From positions 4,488,501 to 4,552,500 of the forward strand of contig JABWDB010000018.1 of NCBI GenBank assembly GCA_019614645.1: a stretch of DNA of 64,000 bases, written 5' to 3'. Below are positions 1-11,400 of this stretch, one piece after another. The stretch's first letter is position 1. Every line of letters begins with the position of its first letter. The DNA is from Stratiolaelaps scimitus. Lineage: Eukaryota; Arthropoda; Arachnida; Mesostigmata; Laelapidae. The notes beneath the pieces are model-generated. The model worked only from the letters and a program-made list of their open reading frames with translations. It had not been told where the DNA came from and did not search any database. Both the position numbers and the translations under genes were made by a program.

Positions 1-198
1 GGAAGGCGACAAAACACAGAACATGTCTCAGACTTCGAGAACGAGTCGTTCCCGTCAAGATCGCATCTCCATTGTCCGATCTCATGCAGTAAAAATATAG
101 TCGGCATCGTATTCTCAGCCAATAAGCTCCGTGCGTTTAAATACGTCCACATAAGACAATTCAATATCTTTGCCACTACTATGCTCGCAGACTCATAG
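1..198 (+). CDS. Possible 3'-terminal exon entering from the left edge (unknown protein)
   Basis: Frame 1 is open from the first base to a TAG at 196-198, giving 65 residues that look like mixed globular sequence rather than a translated microsatellite. Short landmarks are HVSDFENESF near the start, NIVGIVFSANKLRAFKYV in the middle and FATTMLADS before the stop. A canonical AATAAA lies at 572-577, which would make a 3' UTR of about 375 nt. I do not recognise the family, and no upstream splice acceptor can be seen because the frame runs off the window. An open run of this length can occur by chance in this composition, so the call rests on edge position, residue texture and the poly(A) signal only. 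Confidence 0.25.
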   Translation, partial: GRRQNTEHVSDFENESFPSRSHLHCPISCSKNIVGIVFSANKLRAFKYVHIRQFNIFATTMLADS

Positions 199-3100
199 AC
201 GCCTATGATTGTTTGGTGGGAGATTTTCGCTTCCTCATCTGGTTGCATGTGTGTGTGAATGTGTCGACGGTCTCGTAAACGGCTCAAAAGCATTTCGAGA
301 ATTTTTCATGTGTAACATATTGTCTTGATTACCTGAGCACCCTATGGGAAAAAATGGCTGGTTGTGAAAAAAATTAAAGTACAAGAAACTTCGCACTCCA
401 TAGAGCATGTTGCCGCCACATCGACTGTGAGGAGCTTATCGAGCCGGGGATGAGGCTGTTCATATATAGCCGTCGTTGAAAATGGGCCTAGAGGTTCGTT
501 AGGATGCGGGTCGGGTGTCGTTCGTCTCCTGGTCCCAGTATTGGTTGTTTATGTATGCACCCGTGTTGAGTAATAAATGTCTTAATTAAGATAAGAGCGG
601 ATCGAACGGTGATAAATGGGGTCAAGCAATATTATTTTGAGCCAGCCTAACACGAGGTAACCACCTGCCATTACCTATATTATATAATCATGGCCTGCAA
701 TACTTAACTTGACCAATCTCCGATCCGCCAATTGGCAGTTGAATCATCGTGGAAATATGCCTTAGTTAAAATTTAGAATTGTTACCGAAATCGTTTCGGT
801 GCGTTTCACTGAAAAATGCTTTGATCAACAATATGGCTGATTCTGATCGAACTTCATCTTGATGCTCAGCACACTTTGTCTATGATAGGGGAGCGCCGGC
901 TTGCACCGATGAAAACGTAGGGTTTTTAATTTGGAAAATATATATATGTGTATGTATATACTAACTAGAAGTTATCATACCAAAGTAAGGAATGACTGTA
1001 TCCTTGAAAGGATGCTGCTTCAACTGTAAGCCTGTCTTACCCTTCGATATGCCTGTAGTTTCTTCTAACTGAAAATTAACATCTTACCCCACTATATAAG
1101 AAAACACCATTTTTGACGCCTCTGCCCGCATCCCCCCAATATATATATATATATACAGGAGGCGGAACGCAACATACTATTATTATCATTATCACATGAT
1201 ATAACACATAGTTTCGCGGGCAAACGACAAATGACTGATGTGCACTTACCCGCCACGACTTGGCCGCCCTGACATGAATTGTCCGCAGTGGGGTAGTCGA
1301 GAAGGCGGGCGGCCGAGGGGCGTAGGGGGGCGGAGGGGGTCGATCCGACGGACGGATCGAGGGGCGTCTGCGAGCGGAAGAACACAACCAAGCAGACGAA
1401 ATCGAGCGAACGAAATCATGCCGCGATACACCATCCTGTATATATCGTTGAGCGTGTTGTTGTTGTTAGACGACGATTTTCGACAAATCACGATTACATC
1501 ACCGTACGTCGTCACGTTGAAGCATCGTGGCGGTGGTAAATGGACGAAGGGACGGAATTCGTTCACATTCGGCCGTCATCATTTGTGAACCTGTAAATCG
1601 TGCTGCTGGTTTGGTGCATTCCAGACCGCCTGGTTATCTTTTGGGTGATTTTGTCTCGCATCTCCACTGGTGCTATGCATCACCTTGTCGTAATAGTAGC
1701 CCTCGTTAGTCGACTAGTAATAGATGGGTAGCACGTATAGATCGTAATTGGAGAAGCGCCTTTCTTTATTTAGACATTCGATATGTAGTACTCACGTACA
1801 TGCACAATGGGTATGCATACATGTATATATATATGAAATGGTTGTTGGTTACTGTTGGTGTGTTGTAAAATGTAATAGTAACCAAACAACGAAGGCAGGT
1901 TGTAATTGCACCAATAATAATGATAATTGTAATAATAATAATAATCCACGAGACGACAACAATGATCCAAAAAGAAAATAATCGACTTTGCTACAATTGG
2001 TATCATGATCGCTAGCATGCGCGAAATAGGCTTAATACTTTCCGTCGAATCGCAACGGGAGCGCCACCTGTCGTCCGGGCAGAGCGTATAATTATTGTTG
2101 ATCTCTATTCATGCCGTTATACGTCGATCTATGCGATGATTGTGATTATAATAACTAGCGGACATCGGCGGAATATACGAATCGCAAGAACAACAACAAT
2201 AACAACTGATATAATTGTCTCAAGTGCGCTAATAATGATGGAGTTACGTGATTTCGATTTATGATTGCTTTTATGTCATATTTGTATCATCAATATTAAT
2301 TATCACAGATTATACATATCGGAGGTATATGTATATATGTGTGCGGATTAGGTCAAGTGCGTGTCAATGTGCTTGTTTGTTGTGTCCCCTATCTGTTTCG
2401 CTAACGAATATACTCATGATAAATAGGGGTGGCCAGCTCCGTTTATATATGGACATAGATCGTGGTGACGATCGTTGTATGTTATATAGTATTTCGGCGA
2501 AATAACTGTACATAGAGTAGAGCATCTACGTACTGCAGTGATTATAAAATGCGTCCTCATATTCCTGATTTATCAGCAATCTCATGATGTTCCGCGGCTG
2601 AGTCCGTTTCTTGATCTGATATACGCTCCCATATAAACGACATTAGTTTCATATAATACAACAAAAATATTATGAGGTGGGCGTATATACAGCAGAAATT
2701 TAACTGGCGATTGAAAATGCAGGGTGAAAAAAATACAGGGAACCTGCCTGCCGTCAAAAACCAATGTGTTTTGCGTTTCGGACAATGTTAACCCCTGCGA
2801 TCATTTTACCCCGATTGTTCTGTAACAAACGTCTATGTCATTGCCCTTGTCGGGGGTCGGCACAACGGCCTGACCCCAATTATTTCTCTAATTATTAGTA
2901 TATTTCAAGATGAACAATCCTAATCAATATTCGACATTAGAATAACATGACGCCTATCAGCCAGCTAGTCTGTACTTAGTACGCGTTTGGACGTAGTCAC
3001 AGGATAAACAGATTTTGGCTACGATTCAGATCAAATATTGCTGGCAAGTATGTATTGCATCTTATTGCACATCAGTCGACACTGCAGAAGGCAGCAATAA

Positions 3101-3700
3101 TAACAGCAATCGCTGTATGCTCCGATGGGAACTTGCTTCCTCGTGTCACGTTATTAACGTCATTCGATAATTAGCATGGCGATGTTAAAATCAGCCCCCG
3201 CGGATGTCGGGCAGGACCCCTACTAATGAGGTGATGGCAACTGTTCGCCAGTTGCAGGTTTCTCCATTATGCTGCTATTTTCGTTAATGTCCGTATTCAA
3301 CTGATGCTGCCACCGGAGTTGACTCTCAAGACACAGGACACACAGTCTTTGATTTCAGTGATAGTGCAAATTAATGGCAATAATATAACGCCTGTAAAAA
3401 TAATATTAATAATCATGGTGATACTGATAATAATGGACACATTTGAATAATGATAATGGATCCCCTATGCATACATCAAAATTTGTTCCCCCTCCTCATC
3501 TTTGCCGTTCAATCTTCCTACATTATATAATGCTATAGCGAATTTATAGTCCGCCCTCTCGGCCACTGTCGCTACACTATTCCACAGTATCAATGGCTCA
3601 ATGAGTTTTGCTTCTCAGAGGAAAACAAAAAATATAAACTCCCTCTCTCGATTCGCCGTTACATCGCCAGCGCGCGCTGCCTTGCACCACTGTCATATTA
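199..3700. other. Mostly non-coding stretch with microsatellites
   Basis: No convincing gene is visible. It contains a short TA run near 1139-1155 and a GC/CpG-rich patch at about 1250-1560. It also has (AAT)/(ATG)-biased sequence around 1900-2200 and 3360-3460. The patch at 1250-1560 carries a good minus-strand splice donor (GTAAGT; GT at 1248-1249) and could be a 5' exon or promoter of a leftward gene, but no ATG-initiated frame leads cleanly into that donor. Confidence 0.4.
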
Positions 3701-3706
3701 TCATTG

Positions 3707-3709
<3 letters not shown>

Positions 3710-3742
<33 letters not shown>

Positions 3743-3752
3743 GATTATTATT
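3710..3752. repeat. (ATT)n microsatellite
   Basis: Roughly fourteen ATT/TTA units run almost uninterrupted. The poly-isoleucine minus-strand frame over it is a translated repeat, not a gene. Confidence 0.9.
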
Positions 3753-4114
3753 GCTGCTCTCATGACAAAAACACGTCGAATTGAAGCGACGATCCACGAC
3801 CATCGATTTAGTTTAAATGAAATCCAGTCCTGCGGTTGCGCGCCCCCAGGTTGGGCCCCGGGGGGCTCCGGTTGCACTTGTCCCTCCGTACCAGCCATCT
3901 CGGCAATCGCTCTGTCCCGTCTTCGACGTGCCCCTGTCCACTGGTCACCGTCAAACGTGAACGAAGTGTCGATGACTGTGTATACAAATTGATTGCGCGC
4001 GCGCGCGAGAGAGAGCAAGTCCGAAGCTCTTCTTCGACGTCTTCATGGCTGTTCTTTTTCTTCTTCATAAAGTCGCCTGCTGCCCTTTTGTTACTTGTTA
4101 CAAAGGCTACGAAT

Positions 4115-4132
4115 GCTGCTGCTGCTGCTGCT
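4115..4132. repeat. (GCT)n microsatellite
   Basis: Six GCT units inside an otherwise unassigned stretch. The poly-Ala/Leu reading over it is an artefact of the repeat. Confidence 0.75.
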
Positions 4133-5003
4133 CACAGTAGGGACAGCAGCGGCAGCACGGGCACTGCTAGATCCGACGGTAAACGGACCTCTTGGCATTG
4201 CTCCATAGTCATCACGCTGCATAAAAATAGTCAAGCCATAGATTGTGATATTGTTTTCCTTTTATTTTTTTTATTAACTACCCCTCGACCGCCGACCCCC
4301 TGTTGTCATGTGCGTTAGGGAGTAGCATTAGTACGAGCAGTACATTCGTCCAATATACCGGACATCGACCCTGTATTTATATGCACTGCGTTCAATGACG
4401 CGTCCTATTGTAGATATATGAGTAGTGTATCGGTCTATCTTGTGTTGTTGTTCTCGCCGCCACTGGCCTATTGTTGTTATTGTTACCGTTGTGACTGCCG
4501 ATTGTAATTGATATCACATGTGTAACATTATGCGGTAGCGTTCAATTTTAGGTACGTGAACACTTGCACCGTGTGTCGCATAAGTGCTCTGACTGCGTGG
4601 ACGGGACAGCGGGTTGAACACTAGAAGATACTATTCGTGACTCGTGCTCGACATATTGACATATGCCAGGTGTCGTACCGTCATTGAGGACGGATTGTTT
4701 GACTTGGACGGAGCGATGTTGATATGATCTTGTGAGTGGCGATGATGACATTGAATAAAGGATATTGGCGCGTCACCGTTCTCGATCTCCGGACCGCAGT
4801 AATTGACCGTTAAAGTTATCTACTGAAGAGGAGGAGCTGGGCAAAATTTGGTCAGGCGCTAGCAAACTGCCGCGGGTCATAGCACGAGAGAATTCATCTC
4901 AGAATTGCAGATGAATAATCATCATTTAAATAGCATCAAAGTGATGACTCGGTTGCCGTACGAATGTTACGCGAACGTGAATCGCGTTGATAGATCAGTT
5001 TAG

Positions 5004-5345
5004 CTAAATAGGTTAGCTAATTAATAGTCAAGCGTGATTGTGTATTGAAAGCAACGATTTCTCCGCATCCTATCTGATACGCCGGATCTGTCGAAAACGC
5101 GCCAGCAAATCTTAGACCACCGCTTTTTTGGCAGCTCGAGAAGACACATAACCTGAAGTGACCAAAGTGAACTCGAACACTTTCTATATGGATCAATGTC
5201 TGTGGCTCGAGATTGAAGCCCATCACGATGGCAGAGAAGAACACACATGCGACTCCGTTTGACTCAACCTAAATAGATTAGCTAATAGTCAAGCTAGTCA
5301 AATAGTTAATACATAATTACGCTTGACTATTAGCTAATCTATTTA
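5004..5345. mobile_element. MITE-like element with ~40-bp terminal inverted repeats
   Basis: The left arm (5004-5046) reads TAAATAGGTTAGCTAATTAA and continues to AGTCAAGCGTGATTGTGTATT. The right arm (5308-5345) is its inverse with a few substitutions and a small deletion. A further partial copy of the arm in direct orientation lies at about 5271-5294 and forms a near-perfect palindrome with the right arm. Arms begin with TAAATAG, so a TA target as used by Tc1/mariner elements is possible. The interior (about 260 bp) holds short minus-strand frames I cannot assign to a transposase. The element is therefore non-autonomous. The superfamily call is inference. Confidence 0.6.
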
Positions 5346-5346
5346 A

Positions 5347-5534
5347 TGTTCGCCTATTGGTTGTTCGAACATGTTTATATACAGAAGTGTGTTGATGAGC
5401 AATTCACGACTAGAAGAGAAGACACTTGCCGTGTGACATATAAGAGAGCTTAAGCATTGTAAAAATTGCAGCTCCTTCAATAAACCAATACACCTTTACC
5501 TTTACCTCTGCTGTCGAGTGACACAAGCATCACA
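5347..5534 (+). repeat. Possible solo LTR
   Basis: A 188-bp stretch begins TGTTCG and ends CATCACA, giving the TG...CA termini usual for LTRs. Inside it are a TATA-like TATAAG at 5439-5444 and an AATAAA at 5479-5484 in the expected order and spacing. It abuts the right end of the preceding MITE-like element. I see no second LTR, no coding region and no clear target-site duplication, so this is a weak call from motif order alone. Confidence 0.25.
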
Positions 5535-6668
5535 TTCTCCACGATCCTTGATGTTGGGTACACACTTCAATGAAGAACACTAAAAGGCTGCTAATAAATC
5601 AATTATACAATCATTCACTCCCAACAACCTATTAAAACCTCCTTCTTCAATTCCACTCATATATATATATATATATATAATATTTAGAGCTGCCAGTGAG
5701 TGCATATTAAACATCAAAATGACAGATGCTGTTGGCCTTGTAAAGAACACTGCTACAGGGCCCCGAGGCCAGGCCCCGCTTACACATAGTATTATTCTTA
5801 TTATCATATACGCACTTTCAATGGAGAGGTGAACAAACCCGTATGACTATCAAATCATATTATTATTGTTTATATTCTCTTGTTTCTAAAAATGAGATAA
5901 ATAAACAAAGATACGTAAAATAGTAACACTTATGTGTTCGGCACAAACTGGTATACAACATACAATCAAACGTTTCATGCGCCTTTTGATACAAATCTCT
6001 TGTATCTACCTATATGCTATAATCTATTATATCATATCGGTAGCAGCTCTGACAAACTGCTAATTATGTGTCAAAATAATTATCTTGTGTCTCGAGCGCT
6101 TTTCACCATAACCATCATAAACACCGCCACTCTCGCACTGCTCTGCCCTTGTCGCCTTGTCAAATCACACCTAGAACACCATGATTGGCGTTGTTGTTGT
6201 TGCTGCTGCTGCTCTTGTTGTTTTCTGCACAATAAATGCTCTCTCCAGTATCGTAATTCGCCGCGCACATTTCGTTAATTCATTTTTGAAATTCGACAGA
6301 GCGAGAATTGCGGCGACCATCAGTGGTAGCACAACGAGATTGATTAGCTCCTCGACTCGACCCTGCCACTCGAGCCACAGTTGCCGTTAGTCATTATTTC
6401 GTTTACACTACGTTTTGTTCAGCTCCTCGTCAAGTGATGATGATGATGATAATGCTGATGATGATCAATGAAACCAATCCAAATTGGTTCCCTGCACCGA
6501 TCAACAGATCGATAGAGCAGACAGAGAGGGATTAATCTATAAAACTCGGCCGCGGCATCGGAAGTCGCGTATTGTTGTTCATTCGAAAATCCGAATCAGC
6601 ATGGACGAACACTCGCATTCAATGGGTACACGCAGGGACCGATGGAGCACGCTTGTTTGTGCCACAAA

Positions 6669-6673
<5 letters not shown>

Positions 6674-6709
<36 letters not shown>
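6674..6709. repeat. (TA)n microsatellite
   Basis: Perfect alternating AT for 36 bp. Confidence 0.95.
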
Positions 6710-6715
<6 letters not shown>

Positions 6716-6904
6716 TTCAGAATATGTTTAAGATATATCTATAGACATACTTATCCTATACACGTGCCGAGTTGGCGATGATCCGCGCTGCACTTTCAGT
6801 TCATATGGCATTGATCGATGCGACTGATCAATGCAGATCGATAAGTGGACCTGAAATACGAGCGAAGGCGAGAAGGTACATACACACAGCAGTATGTATA
6901 TGAA

Positions 6905-6912
<8 letters not shown>

Positions 6913-6951
<39 letters not shown>
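6913..6951. repeat. (TA)n microsatellite
   Basis: Alternating AT with a single G interruption. Confidence 0.9.
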
Positions 6952-7728
6952 TGTCGCGTTATGCGATTGCACGATTGGCTATTGTTGTTCAGCGAGTGGA
7001 TTTTATCACAGAAGCGGTCCGGATCAGGCGGCACCTAGCGCCGTCACATTTCAATGTCACAAGGGCGGGCGACTGGTGTTTCTGTTGCTGTTATTGTTGT
7101 TGTTGCTTCATTTCTAATCTGTTTGCGAGCGCTCGATGACTCGCTACTGCTGTTGTCTCTCATTCGGCATTTGGCTGCCAATTGTTTGATGATAGTAACC
7201 AATGGTAATAATGATAATTATTGAAATATTCCCTAGCCAGCACGCACGCACGCCCACACACGCCCCTCTTGCCCAGCGCCGAGAGCGGATGCAACGATAA
7301 ATGCAATGAATGTCGGTTAGGTCCAACGGGGGGCGATCAGACGACGTCGAGTCGAAGCCTGGGTAAGAAGGCAGAGAGGGACACCGAGGTAGCTGTAGGT
7401 TTGTGGGTGCATCGTGCATCAGTATATCAGCAAACACCGATGACGCCACCGAACACGGGAGTTGTAGAAAGCAAGACAGCAAAGTGTACGAGTGCTTATT
7501 GATTGATGTCTGGTGACGGCGCCCGTATCGACCCAAGCGCCGCCCTGTAACAAAATAGTGATTTGAATTTTGATTCGTTTCGCGCCACACCGTCGCTTCG
7601 ACACGTGCCAGCATTTGCTACACCACTACCGAGTGCTTTCTGCCGTGTGGGGAAATAGCGGCCGGAACCAGCGCAATGTTTCGTTGAAGATGAAGGCCTC
7701 TCCTGACTAATAGATAATAAACATTGCT

Positions 7729-7765
7729 TTTCGAGCTGACCCTCAGCTCTTTACCTATAGCTATT
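7729..7765 (-). repeat. Hairpin-tailed SINE-like repeat, copy 3 (tail)
   Basis: Read on the minus strand this gives GGTAAAGAGCTGAGGGTCAG then CTCGAAAAGC. It matches the tails at 28540-28672 and 31917-32036: GAGCTGA, a short spacer, TCAGCTC, then GAAAA. About 190 nt upstream on the same strand (7922-7930) is GTTCAAATC, a B-box-like motif. The same spacing separates a B-box-like motif from the hairpin in the 28.5-kb copy. Sequence between motif and tail is too diverged to align by eye. Confidence 0.45.
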
Positions 7766-7939
7766 AGATAATGGAATCGGACATTGGTTCTCACGGCCGT
7801 TTGATGCACTTCGTTAGCGCCAACAATTAATATGCAGATGGTCGTGGGGAACGACATCTCCGTTCCGGGAAGGTATGATGTGTGATCATATAGTAATTGC
7901 TGAGTATTCCGCGTGAGGTTAGATTTGAACATCGACAAA

Positions 7940-10435
7940 TAACGACTCTATTGGTGCCGGCTCGTGCTGTTGGAAGCGAATTTATTATTTAACACATTAT
8001 GGGTAAACAACTAGCCCAATTGACCATGCACCCCCATGTGCCTCGCGCCTCATCACGGTGACAAATAACAGCGAGAGATTGCTGACGAGTCCGAGAAGGC
8101 CCAGCGGCCGGAAAGTGTTTGTGGCGCCATTAGACTCAAACTGGTTACCACGTTTGAAGCTGAAAGAACTATGGACCCTGGTAGGTGACATGCACTTGAG
8201 TACGCAGCAGACAAACGAACCTACTGCGGCGTCAAGGTCTTCAGTCGAAGCAATTCGTCGTATCAGCGGGTAACGCAGCGGAACTAAAACTGTGAGATCC
8301 ACTCTGGCACGCGAACATCACCCCGATCGTCCACCACTGACTCGTTTCGTTATCACCAACAGAATCGATGAAATAGCAGCATTACAAGTGACGTGCCTAA
8401 TCACCAACACGAGATTATGTTGAAGCTGGGGAGATCTCGATGCACGGATGAAGGGCAGCTAAGGTTAGCTTCGTTCCACTGTCGTAAACGTTCGATTGTA
8501 CGACTCGGTGATACTCCTCAATGTTCCTCATCAATACGGGTGTTCTCCCAGCAGCTCTGAAGACAAATATCATCAAGATGGTTCATCTCGGACAAAGATA
8601 TAACGTTAGGCTCTCGTTCAACCACGATCATCCGCCGAGATCAAACGCTTCTTCCTTGAGTCCTTCCGTGCATTTTAAGATACAGGCAGATTCCACAGAG
8701 CCGTGCATGCTTAAAAGCGTTGCTATTCGTCGCCTATAAAAAGTTGTACATCTGTAGCGTTCAGGGGTCGGTATGAACAATTTTTACACCAGTCATAAAT
8801 TGCGTGATGAGAAATTGCAGAGTGCCCGGCCATAATCCGATCGGGAGAGACGCCAGACGTACAAGGGTAACTCGCAGACAAAGTTTCAATTTGGAAGCAT
8901 TATACTGGACGCTTACTATCCGAGTTTTTTTTTTCGGAGTCGGTCACGTAGTGGTTCACATATTTTTAGAAATATTTATTTCATTTTAATATATTAGCAA
9001 ATATTTAGAGTGACACTTAGCTCGGTGCCCCTAACTGCAAGTGTATACATATTTGCTTTTTTAAGTACACTAATTCCTGGGACGAAACAAACGAAAAATA
9101 GAAATTCGTAATTGATTCACCAATAATGGAAAACCTAGCTGCCGACATATTTCCGGTTCATGTCAAGCGAGCATTTTGGATAAATCGAACTTCCGCACGG
9201 AGTGGGTGATCGTTGTGTCTGACCATTACATTTTTAAGGTATGTTTTAATTTAGCTATATTTTTTCGCTGACAATCTACGAGGTCATGCCTTGCTGAAGA
9301 TTACTGTCTGAACCCAATCCACGAGCAGGCAAAGGTCACTTTCTATATAGGCTGGCATAGTAGAGCGAGACACTGAAATTGTGTGACAGTTCGCCACAAC
9401 AAATGGCACATGACTCGGTCTGAAGAACGCCAAAACCAGACATAGGTACGCTGAGAATGAATATCTGCAAATAAAATCGAGCACACACACACACGCACAC
9501 TCCTACAACAACGACATTGAAAACACGGACAGAATAGTTCGTGCGTGTTTCAACCCGCTAGTGGTGCCAGCTCCCAACGTGCCGTCAAATAAATAAACAA
9601 ATAAGTATCCACCAAGAGTGCATAATGTACGATCGCGCGCGATACTATTTACAAGTGGGACGGGCAGGAGTATGTCCGCCGCCAGGGTGTGCCGTGACGT
9701 TCACCGCAAGGCCTTTTTGCACTGAAACAGCGGAAAAGTCGACGATGGCGACGACGACGGGACGGACCGTATTTCTAGCCCGCGAATGGGGTTCCGTTGC
9801 GTTCCTAGAACAAATCCGAGTGGGGGGGCATATCGTCGTGTCGTTCGCCGACTACACCGCCGCCGACCGGTCGGTCGGTCGGTCAGTCAGTGAGTCTGTC
9901 ATTGAATCAAACAGACACACGGCAGGTGTCTGCAGACTGCATTCGAAGGGCCGAATGGGTGCTCTCACCAAAGCGGGCGGCAGCGTGTGCGTTCGCGCCG
10001 CGTCAGTGACAATCGGCGACAACCTTTTTCCGGGTTGGAACACCCGGTGGTGGCCGTTGTCGCTGCACGAGCGTCGAAAGTCGGCCACAATACCTAGCTG
10101 TACGATGATTCAATCTTTATTCTGCATGACAGGCTGAAGGAGGCCAAGGGGGGGGTCTGACGTTTCTTAACGGTGCTGATTTATTCCTGTAGCACGTGTC
10201 GCTTCTCATATACGTCGCTATTTTGCCACCATTAACCGACCACCGGTGTGCCGAACGTCAGCGTTTTGAGCGATATTTGTGGAAGCTTCGCCAACCTGGT
10301 GTATCATTCGTGTGGGCAGATATTCATCTCCACGCTATGTGCATGTACCTTGAAATGTGGAACTAACGTGGTGATTATCTATCGATAGTGGTGAATGATT
10401 CGACTACAAATCATATTTAGGATAATCAGTACTTG
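7940..10435. other. No supported gene
   Basis: Several open stretches (8058-8273 plus, 8521-8739 plus, 9284-9490 minus, 9625-10137 plus) lack consistent splice or family support. The 170-codon plus frame at 9625-10137 lies in CpG-rich sequence with a GGTC/AGTC tetranucleotide run near 9868-9893, and reads more like promoter or UTR sequence than protein. Confidence 0.35.
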
Positions 10436-10439
10436 AGGT

Positions 10440-10493
10440 TTTTGGGCTGACTCTCAGCCAATATTTAACGTCCGCGGTACTGCTTCTAGCATT
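10440..10493 (-). repeat. Hairpin-tailed SINE-like repeat, copy 4 (tail)
   Basis: On the minus strand it reads GCAGTACCGCGGACGTTAAA, then TATTGGCTGAGAGTCAGCCC, then AAAAACC. The GGCTGA/TCAGCC arms form a 6-bp hairpin with a 3-nt loop. It closely matches the copies at 34466, 41978 and 43166. Confidence 0.7.
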
Positions 10494-11300
10494 GCTTCAG
10501 GGTAATCAGTACTACTACTACTACTGCTGCCATTACCTCTATTTCCTCAACTCAATAAACGGAGTAGCACCTGACTTGACTAGGAAAATGTTTCCTGAGA
10601 CTCGTTCGATCCTATAACTGGTCCCTGGCGCTAGCTATGGTTGCAAGGAACAGGCAAAATTTGAAAAAAAATTATCACGAGGACAATTTCTAGAAATTTC
10701 GTCTTATTCACTATCCTTTCTCATTCCTTCGTATCGGCCACCATTAACAATCATAGTTCATGCGTTGAACACTTCCACGCATCGAACAGCTGCTTCGAAG
10801 GGACGATCCAGAGACACATCATCATACATTTCGCTTAAGCTAAGCTCTTGCAACCGCGAGCTTGTATTATAATGTCCCCCCGCCTGCTGTGGACCCTTCG
10901 TTACACAATTGGATTAATGCCGCTACGCCAGGACCGTCTCATTAATATCACCGAGATGTCGAACGTTTGTGTATTTTTGAGCATGTTCTTTGTCACTAGC
11001 CAAACCCAGATTCCCACTAATGTCTCCAATCGGCAAACCATCTCGGTATAGGCATATATTATTTCGAACGAATGTCATCGTGTCTAACGAAGTTGCCAAT
11101 AGCAAGTCACCCATCACCTGCTGTGTTCTTCCGAGCGTTTGGGGGGCCTAGTGACATTCAACGTTGCGTCATACCGAGCAAGGCGATACGCTGGTCATTC
11201 GCTAAGGGCGATTGAACAAAGGTCAATCGGATTTGGCCATTTCAAATCAGTTCCTTAAGCCTGATACCTGTCCGATATCGTTTGCCCCGTCCGGCTAAAG

Positions 11301-11400
11301 CGTCGGTTGTCGCTCGAGGATAATGAGAATCGTGCTATTTTTGCGCCGGATACGCGTGAAGGCGCACAAGCTGCTTTCCGTATTCCTCGACGATCTACTG
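11301..11400 (+). CDS. Candidate internal exon, 100 nt (plus-strand reading)
   Basis: Preceded by a pyrimidine-rich acceptor ending CTAAAG at 11300 and followed by GTAGAC at 11401. The frame encodes 33 residues starting RRLSLEDNENRAIF and ending RIPRRST, and leaves one extra base. The candidate exon at 12908 supplies the two bases needed to complete the codon as GCC. The intron would be 1507 bp. The same DNA also carries a plausible minus-strand terminal exon (11394-11335, stop TAG), so the strand is undecided. I do not recognise the protein. Confidence 0.22.

Larger units (their letters stand above)
5535..7725. other. Non-coding, microsatellite-rich stretch
   Basis: Contains TA runs at 5659-5679, 6674-6709 and 6913-6951, GTT/GCT-rich sequence at about 6190-6225, and (GAT)n near 6436-6468. 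The frames with Ile-Tyr repeats in this interval are translations of the TA runs. No gene is supported. Confidence 0.5.

Noticed and set aside
6484..7139. Frames with long Ile-Tyr runs
   Set aside because: Translations of (TA)n microsatellites; the same applies at 12214-12469, 17530-17899, 58375-58807 and others.
7618..7938. 106-codon minus-strand frame
   Set aside because: It runs through the hairpin tail and presumed body of SINE-like copy 3.
8521..8739. 72-codon plus frame with faint seipin-like pattern (LGQRYNVRLSF)
   Set aside because: The key residues of the family are absent and no supporting neighbour exon was found.
9625..10137. 170-codon plus-strand frame
   Set aside because: It lies in CpG-rich DNA with a GGTC/AGTC repeat, overlaps an open antisense frame, and has no recognisable domain or splice logic.
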